Origin: Symbiotaphrina buchneri
Lineage: Eukaryota; Ascomycota; Symbiotaphrinales; Symbiotaphrinaceae
DNA length: 64,000 nt
Direction of reading: 5' to 3'
Assembly (NCBI GenBank): GCA_001599915.1
Contig: BCIG01000020.1
Span: forward strand, 332,046-396,045
Each line of letters begins with the position of its first letter. Within the stretch, counting starts at the first letter, position 1. The notes beneath the pieces were generated by a model that was not told where the DNA came from, ran no database searches, and was given only the letters and a program-made list of their open reading frames with translations. Below, piece by piece: positions 46,225 through 59,520 of this stretch. The position numbers were made by a program, and so were the translations under genes.

Positions 46225-47729
46225 TCACCGCGCTTCATGCAGGGCGGCACCTTCTTTCGTTTCCTGGGGCTTTGAACCAATATGTGACTCAACGTTCTCA
46301 ACGCCGGCAACAGTATCGTCAACAACCGGGCTGGCCGGAGGATCCACCTTTGCCTCCTGTACAAGGTTTTGGATCTCCATTTTATCTTTCTCCCACTGAC
46401 TGGTGGGATCATTGTACTCTTCCTTGATCTTCTTCGCACTCTCGGCACGTTCTCGTTCCTCGTTCTCACGGGCTTTACGCTCCTGCTCCATCTCTTCCAT
46501 GTGGCGAATGTCGTCGACGCTAGGCTCGTAGAGATGCCAGATCGTGTAATGGGGAAGACCGACGACAGAGAATTGCATTCGCTTTGCCATCTATATTGAG
46601 AATTAGCTGCCTTAGCGTTCAAACACATGTCTAGCGACAGTATCATACCTTGCCAAAACCTTCTGTCTCTGCGTGCTTTTCAAAACTGAAGGCGGGAAAA
46701 TGGACACCTGCACGAAAGACCCGTGCTTTCGCAAGGATGCTCACACCTCCCACGCCATCAATCTCCATCTCCATATCCGGATCACCATAAGGATCCCGAA
46801 GATAGGCAAGATGGGGTCGCCAGGTTGCGTATTCTGCATAGCCTTCCACGATAACCGCATCTTCGTCGAGGGTATCTGCTAAGGCCAGTGCGGTCTCGGA
46901 CTCTTGCCAGGAGTTCAGGTCATAAGGCTGTTCTCCACCAAGCCAATCAGGTAAAGGCCGCCAAACATCTGTAGGATCAGATTAGCACATGCTCGGACCT
47001 TTGCGGCCGGCATCCTCCTGGGAACTAACTTGGAACAATCACGTCTTTATTGTGGCGCATCAAATCCTCGAGAATGGTGTATGGAGCGGTCTCAACATCA
47101 ACGTCTCTCCAGTAAACCCAGCTATGATACGGGCGCAAGGCTGCACTTAGAAGCCAGTTTCTCGCCTGTGCCATCAACTTCCTTCTACTAGCCTGAGCAG
47201 CGAAACCATGTCGACTCTCGACGTCTTGATTGACTTTTTGCCCGAAATCCTTTTCAATTATAGATATCTCTCCATATGGCTGTTTCGGATCCGGATCGGC
47301 TTGTAGTTCCGTGAGTAGTTGAGAAAGTAGCTCAAGCGTTCTGTCCTTCGAATCCGATACGAGAAAGGCAAGATCTATGAGGTGGTGCGGATATGTAAAA
47401 TTGCGAAGATGTGAGAAGAACATTGGAAGGTGCGACTCCGCATCGCGCAGAGGCGCACATAGCAGGATCCTTTCCTCTCTCTCCCAGCCTCTCGCCGTCC
47501 CTTGCATGTTCGAAAGATCATAATAACGGACAGTTTCCAGTTGGAAGTCGTCCGTCGCAGATAAGAGGCCCAGCGGGGAGAGATATATTACTGCAGACCG
47601 TAGAGAAGGGAAAAGCAGCATGAGGAAAAGGATCGATAAGACAGCAATGCCAGATAATTTTAGTATCATCAATCTCCGCTTGCGGACAGCAGATTGGGCA
47701 CGGGGTTGGAATCTGTGAAGTGTACTCAT
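46225..47729 (-). CDS. anp1: mannan polymerase II complex subunit Anp1 (Mnn9/Van1/Anp1 family)
   Basis: Three exons: 47729-47030, 46968-46649 and 46590-46225 (introns 61 and 58 bp), giving 461 residues. It is a type II Golgi membrane protein: short basic cytosolic tail, transmembrane helix at about 22-42, then a luminal glycosyltransferase domain. The family blocks YDLSNMQGTARGWEREERIL, NFTYPHHLIDLAFLVSDS and EKDFGQKVNQDVESRHGF are present, as is the acidic motif WRDVDVE (207-213) expected to bind the metal and GDP-mannose. YDLNSWQESE and the GLPHYTIWHLYEPS ending are diagnostic of Anp1 rather than Mnn9 or Van1. The C-terminus is a charged Glu/Lys/Arg helix. It extends the alpha-1,6-mannan backbone of N-glycans. 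Confidence 0.93.
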
Positions 47730-50700
47730 GTATTAGCAAATCCTCAGCAATGCATTCATCGGGCCGCGCAGGCACAACGCCAGCCCTAAGAAGACAGGTT
47801 GTATGCCAAACGAACCTATGTGGTGATATTGAGAAAGTCCCGCTGCTGGGGTATGCATGACTGTTGGTGTAAGGCATGCCATGATGCCGAGGCAACATCT
47901 TCTCCGACAACGAAGACTCATGCGTGTAAGACATAAGGACAGAGGCAGAGATGCAACGAGGCAGAGCTCCGAGTACCTAGGTATCGTACGCTTTCCAGCC
48001 GCGGTCGATCTCTTGCGGCGCGACTACCAGGAGTCGTGACAGGACGTTGACCGGAAGCTGATAGAAACGCTCGATCGGCCAGAAAGGAGTCGGTCAGTCT
48101 GTCGGCCGTTATATTCCCTTACCTATCGTTAACGGTGTCGATTGAGAAGGAGGCGGAAAAAAGACGGTTCGATCGATAAATGGGCGATGCTACCCCTTGT
48201 TCGCGTTGAAGTGGCCTCTTAAGGAATTAATGAAGATCGACGACGCAGGACTAGCTTATGAGAAGTCGATTGTACCGTAAGCTAAGGTAGCTGCACTGTA
48301 CTCGAAGGGTCGTCCTATCTTCACAAATAACGGTCCTGGAATGCTAGGTACTATAAGGCACCTACGAATAGACGGGAGGCGGAAGCCGCCTTTACTTAAA
48401 GGACAGAGATTACTCCGTGGTTTAGAGGAGAGTCAATTTTCCACTGCAACGCCATGATAATTATTGATTTGCCAGAAATTCACGGTCTAACCTTCATACT
48501 AAGGTACCCATCCCCTTACCAAGTCCACTAGCATCCATCATTGGCTCGCTTGTGACAGGTCCCAGATCCAAACAACAACTGTCGAACGATGACCAGGACG
48601 CGGACGGCGGAAGAAGGCGACCTTGCAGGTTGCAGAAATGAACGGAGGGGTGTTCATCAAGGTTAATGTTCAGGGCCCACGTCGACGTGAATCGCTACCC
48701 TCTCAATGCCTGAGATAGAGTGTCTAGCTAGCTCGCTCGCGTTGACCTAAAATCTTACCTGATCAGACATGATACTTCACAGCCTCCCTATGCCTCACAC
48801 GGCGGCTCACAGGGAACCTATCTTGGGATTCTTGGGCAAGTCCTGCGACGTAACTGAAAGGCATGTCGGCTTATCTACCTGTATAATCTTCAAAGCCTAC
48901 AGTCCAGGCATAATGCCTTGCCCCTGCATTACCTTGTTATGTTCAAAAAAGTCTTTAGGTTAAATGTGACACAACCATCCAAGCAGTACTCAGCGCATCA
49001 TCAAACCTGTCTAGGTCATTGGGCAAAGTCGAGTTTGGCTCTACTTGAAGAACAAATTAACCGTGGTTATTGTCACAGCCAGTTCCTATAGCCACTCGAG
49101 TCGTGCGTAACTTGTTTCGCAATTATTAGTCTATGTATAGTACCCCAAGGCCGCGTTGAAGCGCTGTTAGATGACCAGATCTCGAGTCACCTGTGGAGCA
49201 AATTCTGTTCTCTTTTGCCGGTGAAAGGAGTGCACTGAACGAATCGAAGATAATCAGGACATTTCACCCGGTAGAAGCTTATGAGTCTCCCAATTGTTTG
49301 GGGATTCCTCAGTATACAGAGCAACTCAGAGAGCAGCATGTAGCGGAAGTCCGACAATTCACAGGATGAGAAGACTTAGGTGTCCCAAAGCCTCTGGAAG
49401 ACAACACCTTGTCGTACTTACCTTGCGGAGCATCGGGATAAATCTGGTGGGCCCATATGCCAGCAAAAAGCTACGCCATAATCCGGCCAATCTATTGAAA
49501 ACATCAGTATATGAGCAGGACAGGGCGATCAATCAGTAGCGAAGGGTCAACAAGAAGCTCAGAAAAGCCGTTTAACTCAAGTCCCCTTGCCGATGACAGT
49601 CCTGAGCTACCCAAAACAGGTAAACCAAGACAAGCCACTCGAAAGCCAGCATTACGTGTAAACCTCTTGATCCTGAACAGATATACAAGTCAAGAAGTAG
49701 TACAGTAACTCCACAACCTATCATCCCTGTTCAAGCCAGGTCCGGTGTGGGAGGGTAGCTCGGCGTGAAGACACATCGTCGAATGGATACAACTTGGTTT
49801 TCATCCCTGCAAGAGAAATATGATAGATATCAAGATACTGACCAGGTTCAAGTCCCTAGAAAGAATATATGATGCTTCAGTGCGCCTGCTATAGTCATCT
49901 GTCAGCTTCTGCCTTCTGGACTGCATCAAGGAACAAGATCGACTTTGCTCAAGACAACTCAGAAATATTGGTAAGTATGGTATATAGGTTTCCTCAATAT
50001 GCTTCAGTAGCAGAACTGAAATGAATAACTCATCCTTGTGTCAGGCGTGTATGAAATAAGAACAGTTTGCCTTACCTGGCTACGACTCATACAGTATTCA
50101 TGGTGGTAAATGGATATCTCTTACTGATTAATTGTAAGCATCCACTCCAAAATGGTCTTGTATCAAAACCGGAAAGTGTGTTAATGTCAGATGGTAGTGC
50201 ATGTTGTTCAATGGCCCATGAGAGGTCGCCGGAACGAATGTGATAGGTTTTCCTCATTCAATGTGCAAGGAGGGGATGTATTGGAAGATATGGGGAGACG
50301 GGACACGTACCGAGTAAGTTCGGAACGACGAAGTGCGGGTTCTTCCAAGATCTTCACACGCCAGTTCCCAGGATGAAGGTTTCCATGTTGTTTGGCTTCG
50401 ATTATTGCGGCCGGAGGGCATTGTAGAATTTGAGACGGTGTGGAGATTTTTTGAACTGTTCGCCTAAGAGCCAGGTCAGAGCTCCCAACCCGAACGGCAA
50501 ACTCCGGTCTCTGAGGTGAAGAAAACGTTTGGCGGGTCCCAAGAGTGAGGTACCTACCTACCAAGGCTAAGATAGATGATGATATATGTACCTTAGCTAC
50601 GAATAGGTACTTTTACGGTAGGAACCACCAGACGCAGCTCTCTAAGGTTAAATTTACAAACCTTTGCCCAAACCGAGTGCATATTTGCGCCCAGATATCA

Positions 50701-50755
50701 CATACTTGGTACAACAGGTTGGATATGAGGATCCATCTTGCAGTGTAGTATAGCT
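47730..50755. other. 3-kb intergenic region, no gene recognised
   Basis: This stretch lies between the divergent starts of anp1 (minus) and mtr3 (plus). All open frames are under 120 codons and none looks like a protein I know. I checked for tRNA-like T-loops and saw none with a matching acceptor stem. Composition is ordinary. It may hold long promoters, a non-coding RNA or a decayed gene. Confidence 0.4.
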
Positions 50756-51857
50756 ATGACTGACAGGAGGCGCGTCAATGCACCAGCGGGTGGCACTGCA
50801 CCTCCGGTGTTCACAGCACAGTTTCCACGCCTTGAAGACCTTTCGTCGCAAAGGCCGGCCAGAACAAGAACGCCAGCAGAGTTGCGAAAGATATGTAAGT
50901 GCAACAACGTACTTGGTCATGGTCAAACTGACCGTATCTGCAGTTCTTAAGACTGGCCTTACTCCGTCAGCGTCGGGGTCTGCCTATCTTGAACTTGCAC
51001 CTCCTTCAGCTAGTAATGGAAACCTTGGCTCCTTGCTATCCTCTTCGTCATCGCTGAAACTGACTTGCACCGTCCACGGTCCACGGCCACTGCCAAGATC
51101 TGCACCGTTCACGCCGCATCTTCTTCTGTCAACTCACGTGAAGTTCGCTCCATTCGCAGCAAGACAACGCCGAGGGTATATTCGAGATGCGAGTGAGAGG
51201 GACTTGGCTGTCCATCTAGAGTCAGGTTTGAGAGGAGTGATAATTGGCGACCGATGGCCCAAGAGCGGGGTGGACGTCGTCATCACCGTACTCGAAGGGG
51301 AAGAGGATCGATGGTGGGGCGACGAGCCCATAGCCAGTACGGCCTCTGCGCAAACTCCCGGTCCCTGGGGCCTGATGAATATTCTGGCAGGCTGTATCAC
51401 AGTCGCGTCTGCGGCCATTGCAGATGCAGGGATTGACTGTGTTGACTTGGTCAGCGGAGGTGTGGCCGCCTTTGTCGTAGACCCCACACTGCCACATGGA
51501 CCAGGACTTGAATCTGCAGTGGGGTCAAAGATGGTACTGGATGTCGGCGGAGAACGGAAAAATGCCGTATTGGTGCTTGATCCCAACCCATGTGAGCACT
51601 TTCAGATCCTGGCGGCCTGTGTAGTGGGCTACCTGCGCGAGAGAGATGAGGTCACGGAGTTGTGGGTCAAAGGCAATCTCCCGTCCTTCAGTGGTCCTGC
51701 GGACGTCAAAAGCGGTGGCCGGCACACTGTTGTCGATTCCGTTATTGATGGTGCAGTTGAGGCTGCAGCAGGTGCGCACACCGTACTCGCGGAAGCCGTC
51801 AGGGAGGCTGGAGAATCCTCGAAAGACAGCGAGGAGGAAGGAAAGGAGATTCGCTAA
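50756..51857 (+). CDS. mtr3: exosome complex subunit Mtr3 (RNase PH fold)
   Basis: Two exons, 50756-50894 and 50944-51857, joined by a 49-bp intron (GTAAGT donor, CTGCAG acceptor); 350 residues. Splicing joins ELRKI to FLKTGLTPSASGSAYLE, the conserved start of fungal Mtr3. RNase PH-type blocks follow: VKFAPFAARQRRGYIRDASE, then the strand-rich GVDVVITVLEGEED and GPWGLMNILAGCITVASAAIADAGI. Mtr3 pairs with a Rrp42/Rrp43-like subunit in the catalytically inert six-subunit ring of the nuclear and cytoplasmic exosome. The C-terminal tail is acidic. The start was chosen as the ATG that heads MTDRRRVNAPAGGTAPPVF, which is typical of orthologues. The longer frame starting at 50778 would translate intron sequence. 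Confidence 0.9.
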
Positions 51858-53164
51858 AGCCATTGGACCAGCACAGCATCCTTCCAGACTACGAGATGTC
51901 TAGTACGGATCATACTCCGTTTGATTCATTGGACCCAATTCTACATTCAGCACGCGGTACCGCTCAAGAGTGGTATAAGGTATTACCGGCGCATTGGAGT
52001 GCTTATCGGATCAAGACAAGATCCGAGAAACAATTCTGCACCCAGAATCTCCAAAGTGAGAAACTTGGCGCCAAAAGAAGATGCAAGGGAGGAGACATCC
52101 GTCGATGGAGCGGCAAATCAGTAGCGGAGTGCACCGGAGGAGGTCACACCGCAGTGCCTGATGGTAATAGAGGATTACAATGGTCTGCAGGAGCTGTCCA
52201 GCTTAGCAGCACCGGGCCAAGGGTACCTAGGTAGGCACCTGATAGAGACGGGCTGTGACTCGAGAGACACAGCATGGACGTGCAGCAGAGTTGGAGCGAT
52301 TCCTAGAGCAGCGCCGGCCAGAAGTCGTACTCTTACTGTAACTTGAGTTGCACCGTATGCAGTAATCGAAAATTCCTGCTCACACAACATCTGAACACCA
52401 GTTTGCGTGCTTGAATATACCGTAGAGGATGGAATAACATTGGTGAATGGAGTGATACTTTGCTGTGTTGCCGTGGAAGCGCTCCCGCACAGGTAGGTCA
52501 GCTCGCATATATCGCGCCACAGGTCTTCGGAGTGGGCTGGTATCGCCGCTGTACGAGTTACGCTGATCTGGTCTGATGAAACGGCATTATCGGCTTGACC
52601 TGAAAAGGACCTACCCCTGAAGTACCTGGAGTTGGTTCAAAGTCCAATGTGGCATGATTTGGGAATCGTAAGATACTGAGTCAGCGTACGGTTTAGCGTC
52701 CACCGAGGGCGGTAAGGCTTTGGCGGGGTAAGGTCCCTAAGGTAGGTATCTTGAAGAAAGCAACCAATCATCCCGCGTCCATTACCGGTGGAAGTCGCCA
52801 TTTTTTTTTCCCTCGTCCAGCGGCTAAGAACAATGTACGAAGTACCTAGTCGAAAGTACGGAGTACCTAGGCAAGTTCGGCGGACGCATGAGGTACCTAC
52901 TACTCCGATCCTCCTCTTCGCAGCGAAACACTCTCCGAAAAAGACCACTAGCGATAGTTATTACTGTTCGCCTTTTTCATTCCTCTGACGGGCTCAACCA
53001 CCAGCAATCCCTTCTTGCCCCTTCTCTCTCATCGTCAGATTGATCTGTACTGGTCAGCCATGCCAATACAGGTGAATTGTTGAGCTTGATTTCGGTTTCA
53101 GATCTGCGGCGCTCCAGGCTTGAGGGCCTTTCACCGATCGAAGTGACCCCACCTGCCAGCAGCA
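51858..53164. other. intergenic / sulfite reductase upstream region
   Basis: No gene is recognised. It has repeated GTACCTAGG/AAGGTAGG motifs (52221-52237, 52729-52750, 52845-52905), a T9 tract near 52800, and a short upstream ATG at 53060 opening a 7-codon frame (stop at 53081) before the met5 start. Confidence 0.45.
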
Positions 53165-56100
53165 ATGGCTGCCATCTCTACACCTGGGGAAGCAGGTATG
53201 TCATCGCACTCATGATACATTCTCGTGCTAATTTGACTTGCTTCATAGTCACGAGACTGGCATACCTGTGCAGCGATGTGGTTATTTCTGTGAAGCCGGC
53301 CTTGGCCAGAGACTCGGATTTCTCTAGTCATTTGGATGCACTCTCGAGCAGAAACGCGCCAGGCATTGTCTGCGACGGAACACCAGAGGTATTGACCATC
53401 GACGTCTTGTCCTAGATAATGCTAAATCCTCCCAAGATACTTGCCGTCAGGCAGAACGCGGATCCTCTGCTCTCTGTGTATGAGTCCATGCGATTCGGCA
53501 AATTTGTCAGTGTCACCGCGAGTTCATCGATACTGTTGTCATCCATCCCGCATCTGTATAAAATTGCTCAATATCCTGTTGTGATCCATGTGTCACTTCA
53601 ACCTTCCGAGTTTCCGGACTATTCGGAAATCACCTCCATCCGGCAGGCCGGCTTCGTCATGCTTCAATCGGAAACTCTTCAGGAGTCTCAGGATATGGCA
53701 TTGACCGCGCATGCTCTGTCGATCAAATCTGGTAGAGGTGTCATCCATTTCTTTTGCTCGTCTACTTCATCTGAGGATGAACCGATCCAGCCCGAAGATC
53801 GTACCCTTGTGGGGCGCATTTTGGACGTCAACGCCATCCGCGACTATCATGCCACAAAGATCGGCGGTTCCACAATATATGCCGAGGATGGTAAGCCCAC
53901 TATCTCGCCTATTGCACTACATCCCTCCAGCAACAAACAGAGTGCTACCGATGTGTTGAGTCCCCTCCCGTCCAAGCCTGCAAGCACGGAGAATTCGTCT
54001 GTGGGGTCTTCGCGTCGCGATAGTAGCCAGGATAGCAGGCATACTGCGTCATCTGCTACATCCGTAGGCTCCACATCGCCTCGGAGCCTTACATCGCAAG
54101 AAATCTGCCAGATTACTTTGGATATCTGGTCCCAGTTCAAATCAGCAACTGGTCGCACGTATGCTCCATTTCATTACAGAGGGCCGTCCAATGCAGATTG
54201 TGCAATCATCATCTTTGCGGCGCACGCGGGTCTATTCTCCGAACTTGTTCAAACTGCAAGTCCCGGAGATGAGTACGCAAGGACTGGAATAGTTTCGGTG
54301 CGTCTGTATCGTCCGTGGATTTCAGATGAACTCTTCAAGACGATCCCTGGTTCAGTCAAGCGGGTAGCGGTTCTCGAACAGTTAAAGAGAAAGACTACCA
54401 AGTGGGGACCGACATTTCTAGACCTCCTAAGTACCTTCAAATCCAGTGTGCGTGGTAAAGACGTAGCAACCATCGTCGGCCACCAGCTCCATCACATTGA
54501 ACCTGCAACTGTGCGTCAAGCCCTCCGGGGTATTTCGCAGAATCTACGCTCTGAGAGGCCAATTCAAAATCTGGAAATTGGTCGTCCTCAGGGGCTTACG
54601 GGTCGTATCACAGACCGCTTCGTCGAACAACCAAAGGTCGAGTCAGCATACATGAAAATCCTCGAACAGCTATTCGGCGAACGGCTGAATATAGCTAATC
54701 GGTTAGGAGCCGATACAGCTGGTGTGCCTACAGGCGTATCTTCTAGCCCTGAGTACGGTTTTGGATCACTTATTGCTAGACAAGAGCATCGTCAAAGATT
54801 TATCAAACAAGTTGAAGAGGCCGTCAAATCCCGAGATTTCATAACCGACGCGCCTCAACAATGGCTGTCTCGTTGGGCACTCAACGCAGAGAATGTGCCC
54901 ATGGTCAACTCTCTCGCACAGGAAGCCATCGCGCGGCTCAACACGGATGGTTCTAAATTAGCATCTCAATTGCTCTCCTCTAAATCTCTATTCTTCAAAG
55001 AGTCTCAGTGGTTGATCGGCTCTGATGCCTGGGCTTACGACTTGGGAAATTCCGGTGTACACCATGTTCTGGCATCCGGCCAAAACGTGAACATGCTCAT
55101 CATTGATTCTCAGCCATATTCAAAACGTGCTGCCGCTGATGCGACCCGGAGAAAGAAGGACATAGGCCTCTATGCCATGAATTTCGGCAATGCCTATGTC
55201 GCTTCCGTGGCTGTCTACAGCTCCTATACCCAAGTCTTGGAAGCCATGATCGAGGCAGACAAGTTCGATGGCCCCTCAGTAGTGGTGGCGTACCTGCCCT
55301 ACAACAAGGAGGACGACTCCCCGTTGACCGTTTTGCAAGAGACCAAAAAAGCCGTGGATCTTGGATATTGGCCATTGTATCGCTGGGATCCTTCGAAGGA
55401 GGAGAAGGGGGAGCCGAGCTTTTCGCTTGACTCTGAGCGCATTAAGCAAGAGCTCGAAGATTTCCTTCGTCGTGACAATCATTTGACGCAGTTAATGCGA
55501 AAGGACCCACAATTTTCTGCCGCTCTCTCGGAATCCTATGGTTCCGAGGTGAGAACGTTGCAAAAGAGAAAGGCAAAAGACGCTTATGCAAAACTACTTG
55601 AGGGGCTTTTCGGGGCTCCGCTGACTGTGTTGTTTGCTTCGGACAATGGGAACGGAGAGAATCTTGCGAAAAGACTCGGAAATCGAGGGAAAGCTCGAGG
55701 CCTAAAGACCATGGTTATGGCAATGGATGACTATCCTCTGGAAGACCTCTCAAATGAAGAAAATGTGGTCTTGATCACAAGTACTGCTGGGCAAGGTGAA
55801 TTTCCGCAAAATGGGCGAGCATTTTGGGAGGGAGTCAAAAACTCGACGGACCTGGATCTTGCATCTGTCAATTACGCTGTATTTGCTCTTGGAGACAGCC
55901 ATTACTGGCCCAGAAAGGAAGATAAGATCTACTACAATAAGCCCGGCAAAGATCTCGATGCAAGACTAGCAACTTTGGGAGGCAAACGTCTGACAGAAGT
56001 CGGTTTGGGCGACGATCAGGATCCCGATGGTTATCAGACTGGATATAACGAGTGGGAACCGAAGCTCTGGAAGTCGCTCGGAGTGGACAATGTTGAAGGA

Positions 56101-57900
56101 CTTCCAGAAGAGCCGCCACCACTCACCAATGAAGATATCAAGCTCCAATCTAACTATCTTCGAGGCACGATCGCAGAGGGGCTGAAAGACGAGAGCACCG
56201 GCGCTATCTCTGCAAGTGATCAGCAACTCACCAAGTTCCACGGCACCTACATGCAAGACGATCGTGATCTACGGGATGAACGCAAAGCTCAGGGGCTGGA
56301 GCCTAAGTATATCTTCATGATAAGATGCAGGCTTCCTGGTGGGGTTGCTACACCGGATCAATGGCTCAAAATGGATGCTATCAGTGTTGAACATGGTAAC
56401 GAGACCATGAAGCTGACTACTAGACAAACGTTCCAATTCCATGGAGTGGTAAAAGGGAAGCTCAAGCCTGCCATGAAGGCCATCAATAGGGCGCTCATGA
56501 CGACCATTGCGGCCTGTGGCGATGTCAATCGAAACGTTATGTGCAGTAGCTTACCAGAACACTCACGGTATCACAAGGAAGTGCACGCCATTTCGAAAAG
56601 GATCAGTGACCATTTATTACCATCCACGACAGCGTACCACGAGATCTGGTTGAAGGACGATGACGAAGGAGACAAGAAGACGCAAGTAGCAGGCAATGCT
56701 GTACAGGACTATGAACCTCTATATGGCCCCACATACCTCCCTCGGAAGTTCAAGATCACAATCGCCATACCTCCGCATAATGACACTGACGTATACGCGC
56801 ATGACATCGGTCTTATCTCCATCAAGGATGCCGATGGTCAACTCGAGGGATTCAACGTCCTTGCCGGTGGTGGTATGGGTGTCACTCATAACAACAAAAA
56901 GACGTATCCTCGTACAGGGAGCATGCTGGGGTACGTCCCCGCGGACGTGGTTCATATAGTCTGTGAAAAAATCATGCTCGTTCAAAGAGATCATGGTGAT
57001 CGCAAAAACAGGAAACATGCCAGGCTAAAGTATACCATTGACGATATGGGTCTGGACGTTTTTCGGTCGAAGGTGGAAGATCTTTGGGGCCAGACATTCC
57101 AAGAGTCGAGGCCATTCAAATTTGACAGTAATATCGACACCTTTGGTTGGCAAAAGGACGAGAACGGTCTGAACCATTTCACGTTCTTCATCGAGAACGG
57201 CCGTATCGAGGATACTCCAGAATTCCCGATGAAGACTGGTCTGAGAGAAATCGCGAAGATTCATAAAGGCGAATTCCGCTTGACTGGTAATCAGCACTTG
57301 ATTCTTAGCAACGTGTCAGATGAGGACTTGCCCGCTATGAAGGAGATGCTCGCGAAATACAAGCTTGATAATACAGACAAATCTGGTCTGCGGTTGAGCT
57401 CTTCGGCTTGCGTCGCTTTCCCAACATGTGGTCTGGCCATGGCAGAAAGCGAGCGTTACCTGCCAGAGTTGATTACGAAGCTGGAGAGTACCTTGGAAGA
57501 GAACGGTCTCCGCCATGATTCAATTGTCATGCGTATGACTGGTTGTCCGAACGGATGCGCGCGTCCTTGGCTTGCAGAAGTGGCATTCGTCGGCAAGGCA
57601 TACGGCGCCTACAACATGTATCTCGGCGGTGGCTATCACGGGCAACGTCTCAATAAGCTTTACAGATCCTCCATCAAGGAGGAAGAGATACTGAGCATAA
57701 TGAAACCCCTGCTCAAACGGTACGCTTTGGAGCGGAGGGAGGGAGAGAGGTTTGGTGATTTCGTAATCAGAATCGGAATGATCAAACCGACGACCGAAGG
57801 GAAGACCTTCCATGACGATGTAAGTACTGCTCAGGGCACCGACCGCGGAATGCAAAGCTGACTGGATTAGGTTGCCGAAGTCGAATCCGAGGAGGAGTAG
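53165..57900 (+). CDS. met5: sulfite reductase [NADPH] beta subunit (siroheme hemoprotein), Met5 type
   Basis: Four exons: 53165-53195, 53249-53388, 53437-57819 and 57871-57900 (introns 53, 48 and 51 bp), giving 1527 residues, normal for fungal beta subunits. The first joins give GEAVTRLAYLCSDVV and GTPEILAV, matching orthologue N-termini; the last exon gives VAEVESEEE. The N-terminal ~750 residues are the pyruvate-ferredoxin-oxidoreductase-like region. A flavodoxin domain begins near 783 (VLFASDNGNGENLAKR). From about 1020 comes the hemoprotein part with two ferrodoxin-like halves. The 4Fe-4S/siroheme cysteines are at about 1382, 1388 (C-x5-C) and 1427, 1431 (C-x3-C, in TGCPNGCARP). It reduces sulfite to sulfide for cysteine and methionine synthesis, with a Met10-type alpha subunit encoded elsewhere. 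Confidence 0.94.
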
Positions 57901-58499
57901 ATGACGAGTTGAAAAGTTATTTGATGCATCATCGGCTTGGGTCGGGCTACGCATGCGCGGGAATCTGTTGTGTCTTCTATAGCGTGCTTGGACAGCCTGT
58001 GATTGTTCATACGGCCATTGCTCCTGTACATATATTCGCGCGCGTCCGGTGGGAGTCCATCCAACAATGTATAGCGGATCTGTGCGGAATCTGCGCCGTA
58101 CGTATGCCGGTGGCGGATCAGGGCTGACGGTCTGGAGATGGTCAGCGAGAGCCTCCCTTACCCTAGAATATTGATTTGGGATAAGATACACCTGGGTACT
58201 ACGAAGTATTATTTATTATGCTTGTAATCTGACACTCGCTGGATCATGTTGTGCTTGTTCCTTCCGGTCCCCGCTTAGACACAGGCGTTTGCCCAGCCAA
58301 TTTGAAAAGATACGCTACTTAAAGTCCGTACAGGTTACCTACATCTTCGTTTCTGATTCGCCCAACTCTCCCTCCCTCCCTAACTCCCTCTTTATTTTCT
58401 CCGCCTCTCTTCTTCGCAACGCCATCCTCTCTCCCGCAGCCTCCAAATCCGCTATCCCAGCTTGGCCAGTGCTACATCCCGTACATTGCGCCGGTGGTC
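57901..58499. other. intergenic between met5 and kei1
   Basis: This is the 3' UTR of met5 and the promoter and pyrimidine-rich 5' leader of kei1 (CT-rich tract about 58365-58440, common before fungal start codons). No other feature is seen. Confidence 0.5.
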
Positions 58500-59520
58500 A
58501 TGATGGCCATCTCTGAGCGATTATGGTCTTTAGTGCCTAGACCAAACGTATGTCTTAACAATCTGTCTACCCGAGCCTTCCGACTGACATGGTCATATTT
58601 CACAGTCTTTCCTCTATGTCATGTCCCTTCGAACTGGAACGGAGTTGATTGCGCTCACTCTTATTTTGAACAAGATCTCCGGAATCTATGGCCTCCTGGC
58701 CCTGCTGACTGGCTTCCATCTTTCCACCCTGCAGCTTTCCATGTATACGTACTCCTTGTTCGCTCTGATTCTGACGGCTCTCCTCGCACCACATATTCGC
58801 AAGGAGTCTCCATTTCAGTGTCTTATACTGGCTTGGTTTTATATCATCGACTCCATAATCAATGCTGCCTATACAGCTGCGTTCGCCGTGACATGGTTTC
58901 TCGTTGTCAGTCAACATCAAGTCAATAGCAACAGTGCTACCGCTCCGGGAGGCAGCACCATGGAGGACACTGCCGGATTCACCAACCCGAAATTTAACGT
59001 CTCGCATGTAGATGTGATCGCAAAGCCTGCCGCCGGGTTGTCCGCAGGTCAAGACGCTGTCGCTTTCGGTCAAGCTCAGGCCACTCCAAGTTTCGGCGAC
59101 GGTGTTTTCCAAGCCGAGAGTGGCACGAGCATCTTTATGATTTCGGCAATGTGGGCGGTACGCTTTTATTTCATCCTGGTGGTTATGAGCTATGCTCGGT
59201 TTGTACTCCGGCAGCAGGCTTTTTCAACACCTCGCTCGGATTCCAGCAGCTCGGGTGAGCCTTTCGCGATTGGCACTGAGGCGGGAGCAGGTTGGAAAGG
59301 AAAGGTCGGGAGATGCCTTGTCAGATTTGGCCGGGGTTATTGGCTCAGAGGCGAAGAGGACGATGCCTGGGTACGCGGCCTTGATGGACGATTCAAAAAG
59401 AGTGGCATTAATCTGAACGGGCCTATGGAGAGGGAAAGGAGAAGACGCAGCGGTACCGGTCCACCACCACCACCTGCACAAGGGATTCCTCTACGTAACT
59501 CGAAGCCGGAAACTGTGTAA
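58500..59520 (+). CDS. kei1: inositolphosphorylceramide synthase subunit Kei1
   Basis: Exons 58500-58547 and 58606-59520 (58-bp intron), giving 320 residues. The join gives PRPNSFLYVMSLRTGTELI, the diagnostic start of Kei1 proteins. Four hydrophobic helices are visible: about 27-50, 55-80, 88-112 and 190-212. The loop between the third and fourth is Ser/Ala/Gly-rich, and the cytosolic tail is basic and ends in a Pro-rich stretch (GPPPPPAQG). Kei1 is the Golgi partner that localises and activates the Aur1 IPC synthase of sphingolipid synthesis. Two adjacent ATGs (58500 and 58503) could both start translation. Confidence 0.9.

Noticed and set aside
49840-49862. GGTTCAAGTCC, resembling a tRNA T-arm
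   Set aside because: No matching acceptor stem, D-arm or anticodon arm could be placed upstream.
50208-50564. 118-codon minus-strand frame upstream of mtr3
   Set aside because: No recognisable motif, no ATG context or splice support, and ordinary intergenic composition.
53077-53415. 112-codon frame reading through the met5 start region
   Set aside because: It runs through an intron; splicing at 53196-53248 gives the conserved N-terminus.
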